64,000 nt of DNA from Candidatus Nitrospira neomarina (lineage in GTDB: Bacteria; Nitrospirota; Nitrospiria; Nitrospirales; UBA8639): contig NZ_CP116968.1 in NCBI RefSeq assembly GCF_032051675.1, positions 1,178,001-1,242,000 of the forward strand, in the 5' to 3' direction. This document shows positions 26,656-38,932 of this stretch, piece by piece (position 1 is the stretch's first letter; each line of letters begins with the position of its first letter). The position numbers and the translations under genes are program-made. The notes beneath the pieces were generated by a model. It was not told where the DNA came from, searched no databases, and worked only from the letters and a program-made list of their open reading frames with translations.

Positions 26656-27849
26656 CTAGAGAGGAATTCCGCGCATTTTGGCTAATTGTTGAACATCTTT
26701 ATCTCCGCGCCCGGAGAGATTCATGATTAAGATCTGTGACTTTTTCATCGTGGGCGCCAGCTTGACGACTTCTGCAACTGCATGGGCACTTTCTAATGCG
26801 GGAATGATGCCTTCTTCCTTAGCGAGTAAGTCGAACGCGGCTAAGGCCTCAGCATCCGTTGCGGAGGTGTACTGGATTCGTCCGGAATCATGATAGTAAC
26901 TGTGTTCAGGACCGACTGCCGGATAATCCAATCCGGCAGACACTGAATGTGTGGGATTGACTTGACCGTCCTCATTCTGGAGAAGATAGGTCATCGTGCC
27001 ATGTAAAACGCCGGGTATTCCTCCTGCAAAGCGCGCGGCATGTTTCCCGCTTTCTATCCCGTGCCCACCGGCTTCCACGCCGACCATCTTGACTTGAGTA
27101 TCTTTGACGAACGGATAGAATAATCCAATGCTATTGCTGCCACCGCCGACACAGGCGACAAGACAGTGAGGCAACCGACCTTCCAGTGCAAGGATTTGCT
27201 TCCGGGTTTCTCGACCAATCACGGATTGAAAATCCCGTACCATCATGGGGTAGGGATGGGGGCCCAGGACCGATCCAAGCAAATAGTGAGTCGTGCTTAC
27301 ATTGGTGGTCCAGTCACGCATCGCCTCACTGATGGCATCCTTGAGTGTGCGACTTCCAGAACTCACCCCCGTCACTTTTGATCCAAGTAACCGCATTCGA
27401 AAGACATTCAATGCCTGTCGTTCCATATCCTCGGTGCCCATGTAAATTTCGGCCTCCAGACCGAACATGGCCGCTACAGTCGCCACCGCTACGCCATGTT
27501 GTCCGGCACCGGTTTCAGCAATGACACGTTTCTTTTTCATTCGTCTGGTGAGCAAGGCCTGCCCGACGGTATTGTTGATCTTGTGGGCACCGGTATGACA
27601 CAGGTCTTCTCGTTTGAGGTAAATCTTGGCTCCACCAAGTGTTTTGGTGAGACGTTCGGCGAAGAAAAGGGAAGTGGGACGACCGACAAATTGTTTCAGG
27701 CAATTCAGAAATTCCTGCTGGAAGGGCCGGCTTTTCTTCGCCGTACGATACGCCTGTTCCAATTCATGAATGGCGGGCATCAGGATTTCCGGAGCATACT
27801 TGCCTCCGAATTGCCCGAAGCGCCCGCGTTTATCAGGTATGATTGCCAT
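26656..27849 (-). CDS. trpB: Tryptophan synthase beta subunit
   Basis: A 397-residue PLP enzyme joining indole and serine to make tryptophan. It begins with the characteristic [18 protein letters not shown]. The PLP-binding lysine is Lys90 in HTGAHKINN. The COMM-type catalytic Glu lies in [11 protein letters not shown], and the phosphate cradle is [10 protein letters not shown]. Length and motifs are those of the standard TrpB1. It precedes trpA and follows trpF by 54 bases. Confidence 0.98.
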   Translation of the reverse strand: MAIIPDKRGRFGQFGGKYAPEILMPAIHELEQAYRTAKKSRPFQQEFLNCLKQFVGRPTSLFFAERLTKTLGGAKIYLKREDLCHTGAHKINNTVGQALLTRRMKKKRVIAETGAGQHGVAVATVAAMFGLEAEIYMGTEDMERQALNVFRMRLLGSKVTGVSSGSRTLKDAISEAMRDWTTNVSTTHYLLGSVLGPHPYPMMVRDFQSVIGRETRKQILALEGRLPHCLVACVGGGSNSIGLFYPFVKDTQVKMVGVEAGGHGIESGKHAARFAGGIPGVLHGTMTYLLQNEDGQVNPTHSVSAGLDYPAVGPEHSYYHDSGRIQYTSATDAEALAAFDLLAKEEGIIPALESAHAVAEVVKLAPTMKKSQILIMNLSGRGDKDVQQLAKMRGIPL

Positions 27850-27903
27850 GAAATGTTCTTCTGAAAGAGGACGTAAAAAGAAAAGAGTATAGCGATGGAA
27901 TGG

Positions 27904-28533
27904 CTAACACACAAGACGAACCGATTGGATAAAATCCCGAATTTTGGACGGATCTTTTCGCCCAGGACTCTGTTCCACACCGCTACTCACATCGACCCCA
28001 TAGGGTTGCACTTGGCAAATGGCTTCTTGAACATTTTCAGGAGTTAATCCTCCTGCCAACAGCATGGGAACGGCGTTGGCTACTTCGCCCGCAAGTGACC
28101 AATCGGTCGTGTGCCCGGTTCCTCCGTACGCGGTAGGAGAAAAGGCATCAATGATAAATCCTCTCACGCCTATCCGTCCTTTCCATTCTGCCAATGCGAG
28201 ATAGCTGCTTCTATCCCTGAGCCGAATGGCGCGTAGCACTGGACGCTGTAGCGATTCACAAAAACCGGGAGATTCGTCACCGTGAAGTTGTGCCAGACTC
28301 AATCCGCAGTCATCAAATACGCGCTTCACCATATCGAGATCGTGATTGACGAAGACACCCACTGTCACCACAAAAGGGGGAAGGCTGGCAATGATATGTT
28401 GGGCGGTCGCAGGTTGGACATATCGAGGGCTTTGGGCGTAAAACACAAAACCCAACGCGTCGGCCCCTTCCTGTACTGCGAATTCGGCATCTTTCTGATT
28501 CGTAATGCCGCAAATTTTTATTTTTGTGGCCAT
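27904..28533 (-). CDS. trpF: Phosphoribosylanthranilate isomerase
   Basis: A 209-residue beta/alpha barrel that performs the Amadori rearrangement of phosphoribosylanthranilate to CdRP. The catalytic Cys lies in KICGITNQKDAE at the N-terminus and the catalytic Asp in FIIDAF. LLAGGLTPENV and GVDVSSGVEQSPGRKD form the phosphate-binding end. It is a separate gene, not fused to trpC, in the operon order trpC-trpF-trpB. Confidence 0.97.
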   Translation of the reverse strand: MATKIKICGITNQKDAEFAVQEGADALGFVFYAQSPRYVQPATAQHIIASLPPFVVTVGVFVNHDLDMVKRVFDDCGLSLAQLHGDESPGFCESLQRPVLRAIRLRDRSSYLALAEWKGRIGVRGFIIDAFSPTAYGGTGHTTDWSLAGEVANAVPMLLAGGLTPENVQEAICQVQPYGVDVSSGVEQSPGRKDPSKIRDFIQSVRLVC

Positions 28534-28684
28534 AAGGACATTCGCCGTTGGTTGGGGAGGTTCGTGAGCACCTCGGTATATGGCTTCAGGCCCATTTTTT
28601 TTCTTGTCTAGAGAGACTTCTCAATAATCTGACCGGTCTTTCGCAAAGAGAATAGGTGAGTCGAGAGTCCCCCGCCATCGAATC

Positions 28685-29530
28685 CTAAACCCAACGAGTG
28701 GTGGATGCTTCTTGTTTCGGAGATGGAGGGGGATGTAGTAATTCCTGAATTTTGGCTTGAATCGAATCTGCGCGCAATAACGACTCACCGATCAACATGG
28801 CTTTGGCTCCGGCTTCCAGTACCCGCATAACATGGTCACGGTTGTGGATACCACTTTCACTGACAATTAGTGTGTCTGCCGGCATACGTTTGGCCAGCCG
28901 CTCGGTGACACTCAAATCAGTTTGAAAGGTTTTGAGATCCCGGTTGTTGATGCCGATAAGTCTGGCCAAGGGCACCCGTTCAAGGACGGTATCCAATTCC
29001 CGTTCATTATGGACTTCAATGAGCACATCAAGTGACAACTCTTGCGCAACGGTAAAAAAGTCTTCAAGCTGGAATCGATCCAATGCGGCCGCAATCAGCA
29101 ACACACAGTCCGCTCCATAAGCCCGCGCTTCATAAAACTGAATTTCCTCAACCATAAATTCTTTATTGAGCGTAGGAAGGTGAACCGCCTCTTTGACATT
29201 GTGCAAATACTCCAAGTTCCCCTGAAAGAAATCCTGATCGGTGAGGACGGACAGGGCACTTGCTCCATGATCTCGATATTGCGATGCGATGGTCACCGGC
29301 TCAAATTGATCGTGAAATTCCGGTCGCATCAGGCCCTGACTGGGTGAAGCTTTTTTGACTTCGGCAATTAATGCCGGAGCTGTTGACGTCCGCCCTGCCT
29401 CTAATGCTTGAATAAAACCCAGAGGTCGAGTTCGATCAACAATGCGGCCCTTGAGTTCAGCCAGATACCCCCGACTCTGTTTTCGACGCAATTCGGCTTT
29501 TTTATGTTCGAGAATACGCGAAAGAATCAT
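28685..29530 (-). CDS. trpC: Indole-3-glycerol phosphate synthase
   Basis: A 281-residue barrel enzyme that closes the indole ring from CdRP with loss of CO2. Diagnostic segments are LIAEVKKASPSQG (catalytic Lys), ALSVLTDQDFFQG, NKEFMVEE (catalytic Lys/Glu region), LIGINNRDLKTF and VSESGIHNRD. Its ATG overlaps the stop of trpD by four bases (ATGA at 29527-29530), which suggests translational coupling. The C-terminal tail is slightly longer than usual. Confidence 0.97.
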   Translation of the reverse strand: MILSRILEHKKAELRRKQSRGYLAELKGRIVDRTRPLGFIQALEAGRTSTAPALIAEVKKASPSQGLMRPEFHDQFEPVTIASQYRDHGASALSVLTDQDFFQGNLEYLHNVKEAVHLPTLNKEFMVEEIQFYEARAYGADCVLLIAAALDRFQLEDFFTVAQELSLDVLIEVHNERELDTVLERVPLARLIGINNRDLKTFQTDLSVTERLAKRMPADTLIVSESGIHNRDHVMRVLEAGAKAMLIGESLLRADSIQAKIQELLHPPPSPKQEASTTRWV

Positions 29531-30552
29531 GCCGCCAACTTTTTGGTCAGGGAAATGAGTTTGTCCAACTTTTCAAATGCGGCCCCATTGTCCACCACAC
29601 GACCGGCTTCTTCATATCCTTCTTTCAGCGAGGTCGCTTTCTGGCAGGCGATAAAGGCCGGTGCGGCATTCATCAACACAATATCCCGTTTGGGACCCTT
29701 TCGTCCTCGAAAAATATCGCGAATGATCTGGGCATTGTCTTCCGGGTTTCCTCCCAACAGTTCTTTGGGTGTAACCGGGTGAAGACCGAAATCTTCCGGC
29801 CCGATGGAATAGCTCAGTACTCGTCCTTTTTTTCCTTCAGCAATCCCTGTGCGACTGGTTAATGAAATTTCATCCAAACCGTCCATCCCATGAAGGACAA
29901 AGCAATGCTGTGTGCCCAACCTTACTAGAACCTGAGCCAACTTTTCGGTGAGGGCTTGATCATACACTCCCAAAATCTGAATCGTAGCCCGTGCGGGATT
30001 GGCTAGCGGTCCCATGATATTCATCAAGGTACGGATCCCCAATTCCGACCGAGGTTTGGCGCAATGCTTCATCGCTCCGTGATACAGCGGTGCGAAGAGA
30101 AACCCAATGCCAATTTCATTGATGCAATCGGCAACCTTTTCAGGAGACAAATCGATATTCACCCCAAGGGCGGCCAACACGTCTGCACTCCCTGATTGAG
30201 AGGACACGGAGCGATTTCCATGCTTGGCGACCGTCATCCCTCCTCCAGCTACGACAAAGGCGGCAGCCGTCGAGATATTGAACGTGTGGCTTTTGTCCCC
30301 ACCGGTTCCACATGTATCCACCACCTGAGGATCGGCAATTGGGATCCGAATTGCCCGCTCGCGCATGGCTCGCACTGATCCGGTGATTTCATCTATCGTT
30401 TCGCCTTTTATGCGTAACCCCATTAAATAGGCTGCAATTTGAGCCTCAGTGGCTCCTCCCTGCATGATTTCCCGCATGGCTTCCTCCGCTTCGAGTTCTG
30501 AGAGGTCGAGGCCCTCGGCTAATTTGGCGATGTGGTCTTTGAGTAGAGGCAT
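29527..30552 (-). CDS. trpD: Anthranilate phosphoribosyltransferase
   Basis: A 341-residue enzyme transferring phosphoribose from PRPP to anthranilate. The ATG at 30552 starts MPLLKDHIAKLAEGLDLS, the family's usual N-terminus; a frame extending to 30780 overlaps trpG and is rejected. Motifs are DTCGTGGDKSHTFNISTAAA (glycine-rich PRPP site), KHGNRSVSSQSGSADVLAALG and NIMGPLANP. It is coupled to trpC downstream and separated from trpG by 40 bases. Confidence 0.97.
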   Translation of the reverse strand: MPLLKDHIAKLAEGLDLSELEAEEAMREIMQGGATEAQIAAYLMGLRIKGETIDEITGSVRAMRERAIRIPIADPQVVDTCGTGGDKSHTFNISTAAAFVVAGGGMTVAKHGNRSVSSQSGSADVLAALGVNIDLSPEKVADCINEIGIGFLFAPLYHGAMKHCAKPRSELGIRTLMNIMGPLANPARATIQILGVYDQALTEKLAQVLVRLGTQHCFVLHGMDGLDEISLTSRTGIAEGKKGRVLSYSIGPEDFGLHPVTPKELLGGNPEDNAQIIRDIFRGRKGPKRDIVLMNAAPAFIACQKATSLKEGYEEAGRVVDNGAAFEKLDKLISLTKKLAA

Positions 30553-30592
30553 GTGACCAGGCTCATGGACAGATGACAGGGAAGTCTTGGAC

Positions 30593-31180
30593 TTAGTGGT
30601 CGGTTGAAGAGCAAACGGGTAATAATAAAAAATTCCGCAAAAGGTCCATCCCTGACGAGGTGAGAATCGACTCAGGATGAAATTGCACGCCTTCCGCTCC
30701 GGTTGAGGTATGTCGAAGTCCCATGATTTCCCCTTCCACAGTTTCGGCTGATATTTCAAAGTCCGTGGGTAAGGTTTCACGCTTGACGATTAAGGAATGA
30801 TATCGGGTGGCTTCAAAAGGATTCGGGAGGCCTTCAAAAATTGTTTTTCCGTCATGATGGATCATGGAGGTTTTCCCGTGCATAAGTCTGGGGGCTCGAA
30901 TAATTTGACCTCCAAAAGCATAGGCCAGAGATTGATGCCCGAGACAGACACCAAATAGCGGAAGACGGCCGGCAAAGTGCTTGATGATGGCAACAGAAAC
31001 GCCCGCCTCGTTTGGCGTACAGGGGCCGGGGGATATTAATATCCGCTCAGGCGACAGGCGGTGAATGTCATCGATGGTGAGGGCATCATTTCGAAAAATC
31101 TTGAGATCGGCTCCCAACTCTCCAAGATATTGGACAAGATTGTAGGTAAACGAATCGTAATTGTCGATGACCAGGATCAT
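30593..31180 (-). CDS. trpG: Anthranilate synthase component II (glutamine amidotransferase)
   Basis: A 195-residue class I amidotransferase supplying ammonia to TrpE. It starts [20 protein letters not shown]; a TTG five codons upstream is less likely. The catalytic Cys lies in [16 protein letters not shown] and the His/Glu pair in [21 protein letters not shown] forms the oxyanion region. The same subunit may also serve p-aminobenzoate synthase; its place between trpE and trpD argues for anthranilate synthase as the main role. Confidence 0.96.
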   Translation of the reverse strand: MILVIDNYDSFTYNLVQYLGELGADLKIFRNDALTIDDIHRLSPERILISPGPCTPNEAGVSVAIIKHFAGRLPLFGVCLGHQSLAYAFGGQIIRAPRLMHGKTSMIHHDGKTIFEGLPNPFEATRYHSLIVKRETLPTDFEISAETVEGEIMGLRHTSTGAEGVQFHPESILTSSGMDLLRNFLLLPVCSSTDH

Positions 31181-31201
31181 ACGGGTTCTTCTCAAGCCTT
31201 T

Positions 31202-32698
31202 TTACGCTAGACCATGTTCGGCCATTTCAATGGCTCTCATCATGGCGCCGGCTTTTGTTCGAGTTTCTTCATATTCACGGGTAGGGTCAGAATCGGCGAC
31301 AATTCCGGCACCGGCCTGAATATAGGCCTTTTGTCCTTGAACGACGACCGTACGAATGTTGATACAGGTATCCATATTCCCGGAAAAACTAAAATACCCG
31401 ACCGCTCCCGCATAAGGTCCCCGACGAGTGGGTTCCAATTCCTCAATAATTTGCATGGCTCGGATTTTCGGCGCACCGGACACGGTCCCGGCCGGAAAAC
31501 ACGCCTTCATAACATCATAGGCGGTGTATCGCGGATCTAATTCTCCTTTGACTTGAGACACAATGTGCATGACATGGGAATACCGTTCGACTTTCTTGAA
31601 CCGTTCAACTTTGACTGTTCCGGTTTTGGCCACTCGGCCCACATCATTGCGGCCTAGATCTACCAACATGACATGTTCGGCTAATTCTTTGTGATCGGAT
31701 AAGAGATCCTGTTCCAATGCGTTGTCAGCTTGCGGCGTCTGGCCACGGGGACGGGTTCCGGCAATGGGTCGCACCACAATGTTGCCTTCTTCGCATCGCA
31801 CAAGGATTTCCGGAGAAGATCCCACGAGTTCGATGCCGGCAATGCGTAAATAGAACATGTAGGGTGAGGGATTGAGCACCCTCAAGGCTCGATAAATCTC
31901 CAGGGGATCAGTGTGGATGGTGGTTTGCCAGCGTTGAGACATGACACCCTGGATGATATCCCCAGCCTGAATATATTCCTTGGTTCGAAGCACCATTTTT
32001 TCAAAGTCCTCAGGAGACAGGTTGGATTGAAATTTGAGGGGTGCACGTCGAATCGAGGCCGTAGGTCGCCGGCTTGGTTTATGAAGTTTGGCAATGATTG
32101 ATTCAATCCGCTTGATAGCGTCTTGATAGATCTGGCGAAGTTGGGTCTTCTTTGCAGAAGTAATATGGGCATTGGCCACGACTTTGAGGGTATGGGCGAC
32201 ATTGTCAAAAATGAGTAAGGTGTCCGTAATGCAAAACGCAAAGAGGGGAGTTTTAATCCCGGGTTTCGCTCGAGACGGAACCGGCTCAAAAGACTTGACC
32301 ACGTCATAACCCAAATAACCCACGGCACCACCAACAAATCGGGGCAAACCGGGAACGACAACCGGAAGATACTCTGCCATGGTATTCTGAATATGGTCCA
32401 AGGGGTTGCCCTGCAGCGGGACGCGGTGCTGTTTCCGGCCTTTTTGGGTGACCACTTCGCCGTTCTCCTCCCACAACATAACGGAAGGGTGACTCCCCAG
32501 GAAGGAATATCTTGCCCAGTTTTCTCCCCCTTCGATACTTTCAAATAAAAAGGCATTGGGTCCCGTATTAATTTTGGAAAATGCGGATACAGGGGTCTCG
32601 AAATCCGCCAGAATTTCTCGATAAAGGGGGACGAGGTTTCCTTGTGAGGCGAATTGGCAGAATTCCTCAAAACTCACTGAATAATAAGCATTTTTCAT
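31202..32698 (-). CDS. trpE: Anthranilate synthase component I
   Basis: A 498-residue chorismate-using enzyme making anthranilate with ammonia from TrpG. The ATG at 32698 (MKNAYYSVSFEEF) is used; the frame also has a TTG at 32734. C-terminal motifs include SPEILVRCEEGNIVVRPIAG, AEHVMLVDLGRNDVGRV, FPAGTVSGAPKIRAMQIIEE and QAGAGIVADSDP. An N-terminal LLES-type feedback element is not obvious, although FLFESIEGGENWARYSFLG occupies its place. A TTGACA hexamer at 32734-32729 (minus) is the only promoter-like signal before it, so the leader would be short and no attenuator is seen. First gene of trpEGDCFBA. Confidence 0.97.
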   Translation of the reverse strand: MKNAYYSVSFEEFCQFASQGNLVPLYREILADFETPVSAFSKINTGPNAFLFESIEGGENWARYSFLGSHPSVMLWEENGEVVTQKGRKQHRVPLQGNPLDHIQNTMAEYLPVVVPGLPRFVGGAVGYLGYDVVKSFEPVPSRAKPGIKTPLFAFCITDTLLIFDNVAHTLKVVANAHITSAKKTQLRQIYQDAIKRIESIIAKLHKPSRRPTASIRRAPLKFQSNLSPEDFEKMVLRTKEYIQAGDIIQGVMSQRWQTTIHTDPLEIYRALRVLNPSPYMFYLRIAGIELVGSSPEILVRCEEGNIVVRPIAGTRPRGQTPQADNALEQDLLSDHKELAEHVMLVDLGRNDVGRVAKTGTVKVERFKKVERYSHVMHIVSQVKGELDPRYTAYDVMKACFPAGTVSGAPKIRAMQIIEELEPTRRGPYAGAVGYFSFSGNMDTCINIRTVVVQGQKAYIQAGAGIVADSDPTREYEETRTKAGAMMRAIEMAEHGLA

Positions 32699-32775
32699 GG
32701 GTTTGACGGTAGCATATGGCCTATGAGGTGTCAACGAAAGTGCGGGTGAGACACACGTCTTCTCGTGGGGAGAAC

Positions 32776-32826
32776 AAGAAAAGGCCGGAACCGAAGGAAG
32801 CGGTTTTCCTTGGGATTCCGGCCTTA
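32776..32826 (-). terminator. Rho-independent terminator after the LysM lipoprotein gene
   Basis: The arms AAGGCCGGAA (32781-32790) and TTCCGGCCTT (32816-32825) pair perfectly around a 25-base loop that can itself fold. On the minus strand the stem is followed by TTCTTG, a modest T-rich tract. It lies 26 bases after the LysM gene's stop and separates that gene from the trp operon. Confidence 0.75.
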
Positions 32827-32851
32827 GCTTGAAGAATGAATGGAGCTGAAA

Positions 32852-33535
32852 TTACTGACCGCTGACGATAAGCTTTTGTCCAACGTGAATGGTGTTATCC
32901 GTCAACTGATTCCAGGCTTTGAGATCACTGATCGATACGCCGTACTCTTTGGAAATCCGGTAGAGGGTCTCGCCTTTAGCGACAATATGTGACCCTTCAT
33001 CAAGACTTCCCATGGTATCCATACTTGGTGAATCCAAAGGAATGGTGTCCCCCAAATTCAAATCCGAATCAAGTTTGGTCATATCTGAATCTTTAAAGTC
33101 CAGATCATTCAGCCCAAATTCCGAGATCGAAGGTTCGGAAAGTTTCAAATCATCTGATTTTCCCATCCCTCCCTCTCTTACACGCGAAAGTTCGTCATGG
33201 GACCGGTTCAATTGGTCGCGCAACGCTTCCATTTCGGCATTTAAATCTCGGTTTTGCGATTCCAATGACCCCAGTTGTCGTTGCGTGTCTTGATACTTCA
33301 CATTTAATTCACCGGTTCGTTTTTCTTCTTGCGCTAAAAGCCTTTGGAAATTTAATGCACGTGCCTTCTCGGCTTCGAACTTTTCTGTACTGACGCATCC
33401 GGTCAAGACTCCGCTACAGACCAGTACGCCAGCTGCAATTTTCAGGTATCCAAACCAGCCCGATGATTGGGGATCTCCTTGATGTCCCCCGAACAATGGT
33501 TGCACCATATTACGCGTTCCTCCTCTGAGGTTCAT
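32852..33535 (-). CDS. LysM-domain lipoprotein with coiled coil
   Basis: A 227-residue envelope protein. The ATG at 33535 has AAAGGAGGGA upstream; frames extending to 33643 are rejected. A hydrophobic stretch ends in the lipobox LTGC (Cys near 46). It is followed by a coiled coil (about 50-115, EKARALNFQRLLAQEEKRTG onward), an acidic Ser/Asp-rich linker, and a C-terminal LysM domain (about 180-227, HIVAKGETLYRISKEYGVSI...IHVGQKLIVSG). LysM binds peptidoglycan, so the protein probably links a membrane to the cell wall. It diverges from the MoxR gene and ends at a terminator before trpE. Confidence 0.88.
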   Translation of the reverse strand: MNLRGGTRNMVQPLFGGHQGDPQSSGWFGYLKIAAGVLVCSGVLTGCVSTEKFEAEKARALNFQRLLAQEEKRTGELNVKYQDTQRQLGSLESQNRDLNAEMEALRDQLNRSHDELSRVREGGMGKSDDLKLSEPSISEFGLNDLDFKDSDMTKLDSDLNLGDTIPLDSPSMDTMGSLDEGSHIVAKGETLYRISKEYGVSISDLKAWNQLTDNTIHVGQKLIVSGQ

Positions 33536-33744
33536 ATGTATCCCTCCTTTAGGGACAATGGTCAATAACGAAAAGGCGAACATCTCCACCATCTGGTCAC
33601 CTTTTGCTACACAATAATTCGGAATAGGGATAATGTCAAACAACTATTTTGCACACCAGCAGAAGTTATCGAACACCACGATTCATTGACCATAGAAAAA
33701 TGGCTGTGATAATTTCACTTACCATTTGCCTTCGTCCTTTTTCT

Positions 33745-34701
33745 ATGACCTCTCCATTTTCACATTCTGCAGATCCTTCGGTAATGCACATCGGGCAGGT
33801 TGCGCTTCGCCTGGCCCGTCCCCTCACACAGACGCAAGCCTGGATGGGCGATCAAGAAATTTTACGTCAGCTTCTCGCCTGTTGGTTTATCGTTGATGAA
33901 CGAGATGTGCCTTTATCACCCAGAATTATCGGTCAACCGGGTGTGGGGAAGACCACACTCGCCATGGCGGCCACTCAGGAGCGAAAGCAGGAACTTTTCA
34001 TTTATCAATGTACGGCTGATACCAGGCCGGAAGACCTTCTCGTCTCCCCGGTCATTTCTGAGGGAGGCACGATTACCTATCAAGCCTCTCCTTTAGTCAC
34101 GGCTATGGTAACCGGCAATGTCTGTCTGCTTGATGAAGGCAACCGGATGAATGAAAAGAGTTGGGCCTCCCTTGCCTCCCTGCTTGATCACCGTCGCTCG
34201 GTCGATTCGGTCGTGGCGGGTGTTCAAATTCATGCGCATGAGAATTTTCGATGTTGTGTCACGATGAATGAAGATGCCTCGACCTATGAGGTGCCGGATT
34301 ATATCCTGTCTCGCCTGCAACCGACGTTGAAAGTTGAATTCCCTAATAAGGAACATGAATTGGCCATTTTGCGGTATCACCTCCCGTTTGCCTCTGCTGA
34401 ATTAATCACGCTCACGGTGAATTTTCTTCAAAAAGCGCATCAACTGGATCTTCCGTTCTCCATTCGGGACGGGATGCATATGGTGCAATACGCGATGAAA
34501 CGGATGGCCCAAGACCCTCACCATCCCGTGGCCCGTGATCCGGCTTGGCGGGAGGCTCTGATCAATGTTTTGGGAGAAGAAGCACAAGACCTGGATGTAT
34601 TAGCGAAACGGCGGTCCCAAACCCTGCACGGGCATGCTCTCCCGAAAGGATTGGGGGATTTTTTCTTTGAAGAGGATCATCCCCTGCACCCTGACCAGTA
34701 G
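33745..34701 (+). CDS. MoxR-type AAA+ ATPase
   Basis: About 318 residues from the ATG at 33745; the frame opens at 33649 and the exact start is uncertain because no strong ribosome-binding site is seen. Walker A is GQPGVGKTT (about residues 63-71), Walker B is [10 protein letters not shown] (about 125-134), and the sensor region [16 protein letters not shown] with the arginine-finger area YILSRLQ follows. This is the MoxR group of helix-2-insert AAA+ proteins, which usually act as chaperones or remodelers with a von Willebrand A partner. No VWA gene is present. Instead an uncharacterised 631-residue protein follows 95 bases downstream on the same strand and is the likely partner. Confidence 0.85.
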   Translation: MTSPFSHSADPSVMHIGQVALRLARPLTQTQAWMGDQEILRQLLACWFIVDERDVPLSPRIIGQPGVGKTTLAMAATQERKQELFIYQCTADTRPEDLLVSPVISEGGTITYQASPLVTAMVTGNVCLLDEGNRMNEKSWASLASLLDHRRSVDSVVAGVQIHAHENFRCCVTMNEDASTYEVPDYILSRLQPTLKVEFPNKEHELAILRYHLPFASAELITLTVNFLQKAHQLDLPFSIRDGMHMVQYAMKRMAQDPHHPVARDPAWREALINVLGEEAQDLDVLAKRRSQTLHGHALPKGLGDFFFEEDHPLHPDQ

Positions 34702-36645
34702 GCCTTCAGACCTGTGACCTTAGGTGACCCTGATGCACGGCCCATCCTCTAATTCTTGAGTGGGAAAGCCTTCCCGCTTTTCCTCCAGGACACACCATGA
34801 CTCTCTCAGCCTTGATCCCAGACACGATCTTTGCTCTCTCTTCTAGGATTCACGTCCTGCCTGTCGTGCATGGAAGTGGAGATATGGCTCATGTCGTCCG
34901 CGAGATTTTTGTGTCCCGCCACATTGATTGTGTGGCTCTTCCTCTCCCACCATCGGTGCAATCCTTCGTAGAAAAGGGAATTGACCAGTTGCCTGTTGTC
35001 AGTTTGGTGGTCCTTCCAGAACAACATGATGATGGAACCTCGAGCTGCTCTTATGTGCCGATTGATCCCTGTCAACCGGTGATTATGGGGATTCGAGCAG
35101 CCATGTCGGAAATGATCCCCCGAGCCTATGTCGATCGTGAGGTCCGGCGCTACCATCCCGTCTCCTGGGTCGGGCCTGATCCTTATTCTTTAAAGGCCGT
35201 GCCTTTGGCAGCCTTTTCTGCTGCCACCATGCCTTTTTTGCCGCCTCCACAAAACCCCTCTTCTCGTTGGGACCGGATCCGTTGGATGGCTTTTCGACTT
35301 CATGAACTCGAACTGGACTTTTCGGCTATTCTTTTTCTCTGCCCAATGACGGATTGGCCCTGGCTGCGTCAGGCCTATCACGAGCGGATGCCGTATATTT
35401 CACCCGAGCAGAACTTCAGTCTTCCCGAGTGGTGGAAGGTCGAACCATCTTCCCTCTACTTTGTGTTGAGCGAACTACCCTATGTCACTCATCTCTATGA
35501 ACAACGAAGGGAAGAAGCCCGTGCCGATACGCATTTGGCTATTGATGGCATCAAAGAACTGGTTTTGGAAGCACGGGCCAGGTGGCTGGCGTCTCGTTCC
35601 CCGATTATCGCGCACGAAACCAATTGGGTCACCCCACAATTATTGCAACGCTATTTTCAATATGTGCGGAACCTGACACTCCTCGAGCATCGGCTTAAAC
35701 CGGATTTGTATACCTTGGTTCTCGCTGCCAAGCAAATGGCTGGAGATGAATTTGCCCTCAGGTTATTGGAAACTGCGAAAATCTATGACTACCAAAATCA
35801 ACCATCCGTATTGGATACCAGGTCTGGTGTGTTGATGGGAATTGGCGAACTTCAAGACCCTGGGGGCAACATTCTCCCCGCTGTGAATCGGCTGCAAGGT
35901 GACCCTTTTGTTTGGCGCCGTGTCACTCTCCGGCCTGATCCCTCAAGGCCCAAAACACAAGCTTGGGCACAACAATGGAATCCTTCCCGCCAGTGTTCCT
36001 GGCCTCCGGAAGATCAGCGCATTGAATCTTTTGCATCGCATGTTCGACAGCATAGTCGACAGGTCTTGGGGGCAGATTTAGGCAGGGTTGAACGATTTAA
36101 CAACTCCCTGGAAGATGGAATTGATCTGCGGGCGACTTTGCGCCAGTGGGCTATTACCCCACAACGATCCGTGCGCGATATTCATGTCAAAGTGGTTCCT
36201 CCTATGCGGGGAACTATTGAAGCGTTGGTGTTTTTCTTTGAGGTGCCGGCTGATCCTCAGAAGTTTTCCTGGCAAACGACCTGGTATGCCGAACATCAAG
36301 AAGAGTCCACTCTCAGTTTTTACGCCACCCCCTTTTCGCCGAACATGGTCGGTCCAGGAATCGGGCAGGCATGCTATGGAGGCGCACTGTTCCTGTTTCC
36401 CCCCCGCCTTATTCCTGATATATGGGAAAATCCCTTATTCGATTTTGCGACATCCCTCGAAGAACGATTGCTGGCGGGAGCCTGTGCCCATTCACAAGAA
36501 CCCGTTGTAGCTGTCGTCTCGCCGGTTCCGCTGACTTGGGCCTGGCGAAAGATGGCCCGTCGCTTCGGGCGGAAGCTCCTGCCCATTCCCTTACATCGGT
36601 TTTCAGGGCAGACGATTGCTCGCCTACGCCAATTTCATGTGTTAA

Positions 36646-38786
<2,141 letters not shown>

Positions 38787-38932
38787 GGTTTTTATCGAAT
38801 AATTATTGCTAAGGTTTTGTCTCATCGTAAACTAGCGTGTGTTGCAAGAAAGGAACAGATCAATTTCTTTATTAAGATTGAGCGATGTTAAATTTTACCA
38901 ACAGAACACGATATACAACTGGGAAGTTTTTG

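Noticed and set aside
32699-32780. Attenuator or T-box in the trpE leader
   Set aside because: The leader is too short and shows no Trp-codon leader peptide or T-box motif; the only hairpin belongs to the LysM gene's terminator.
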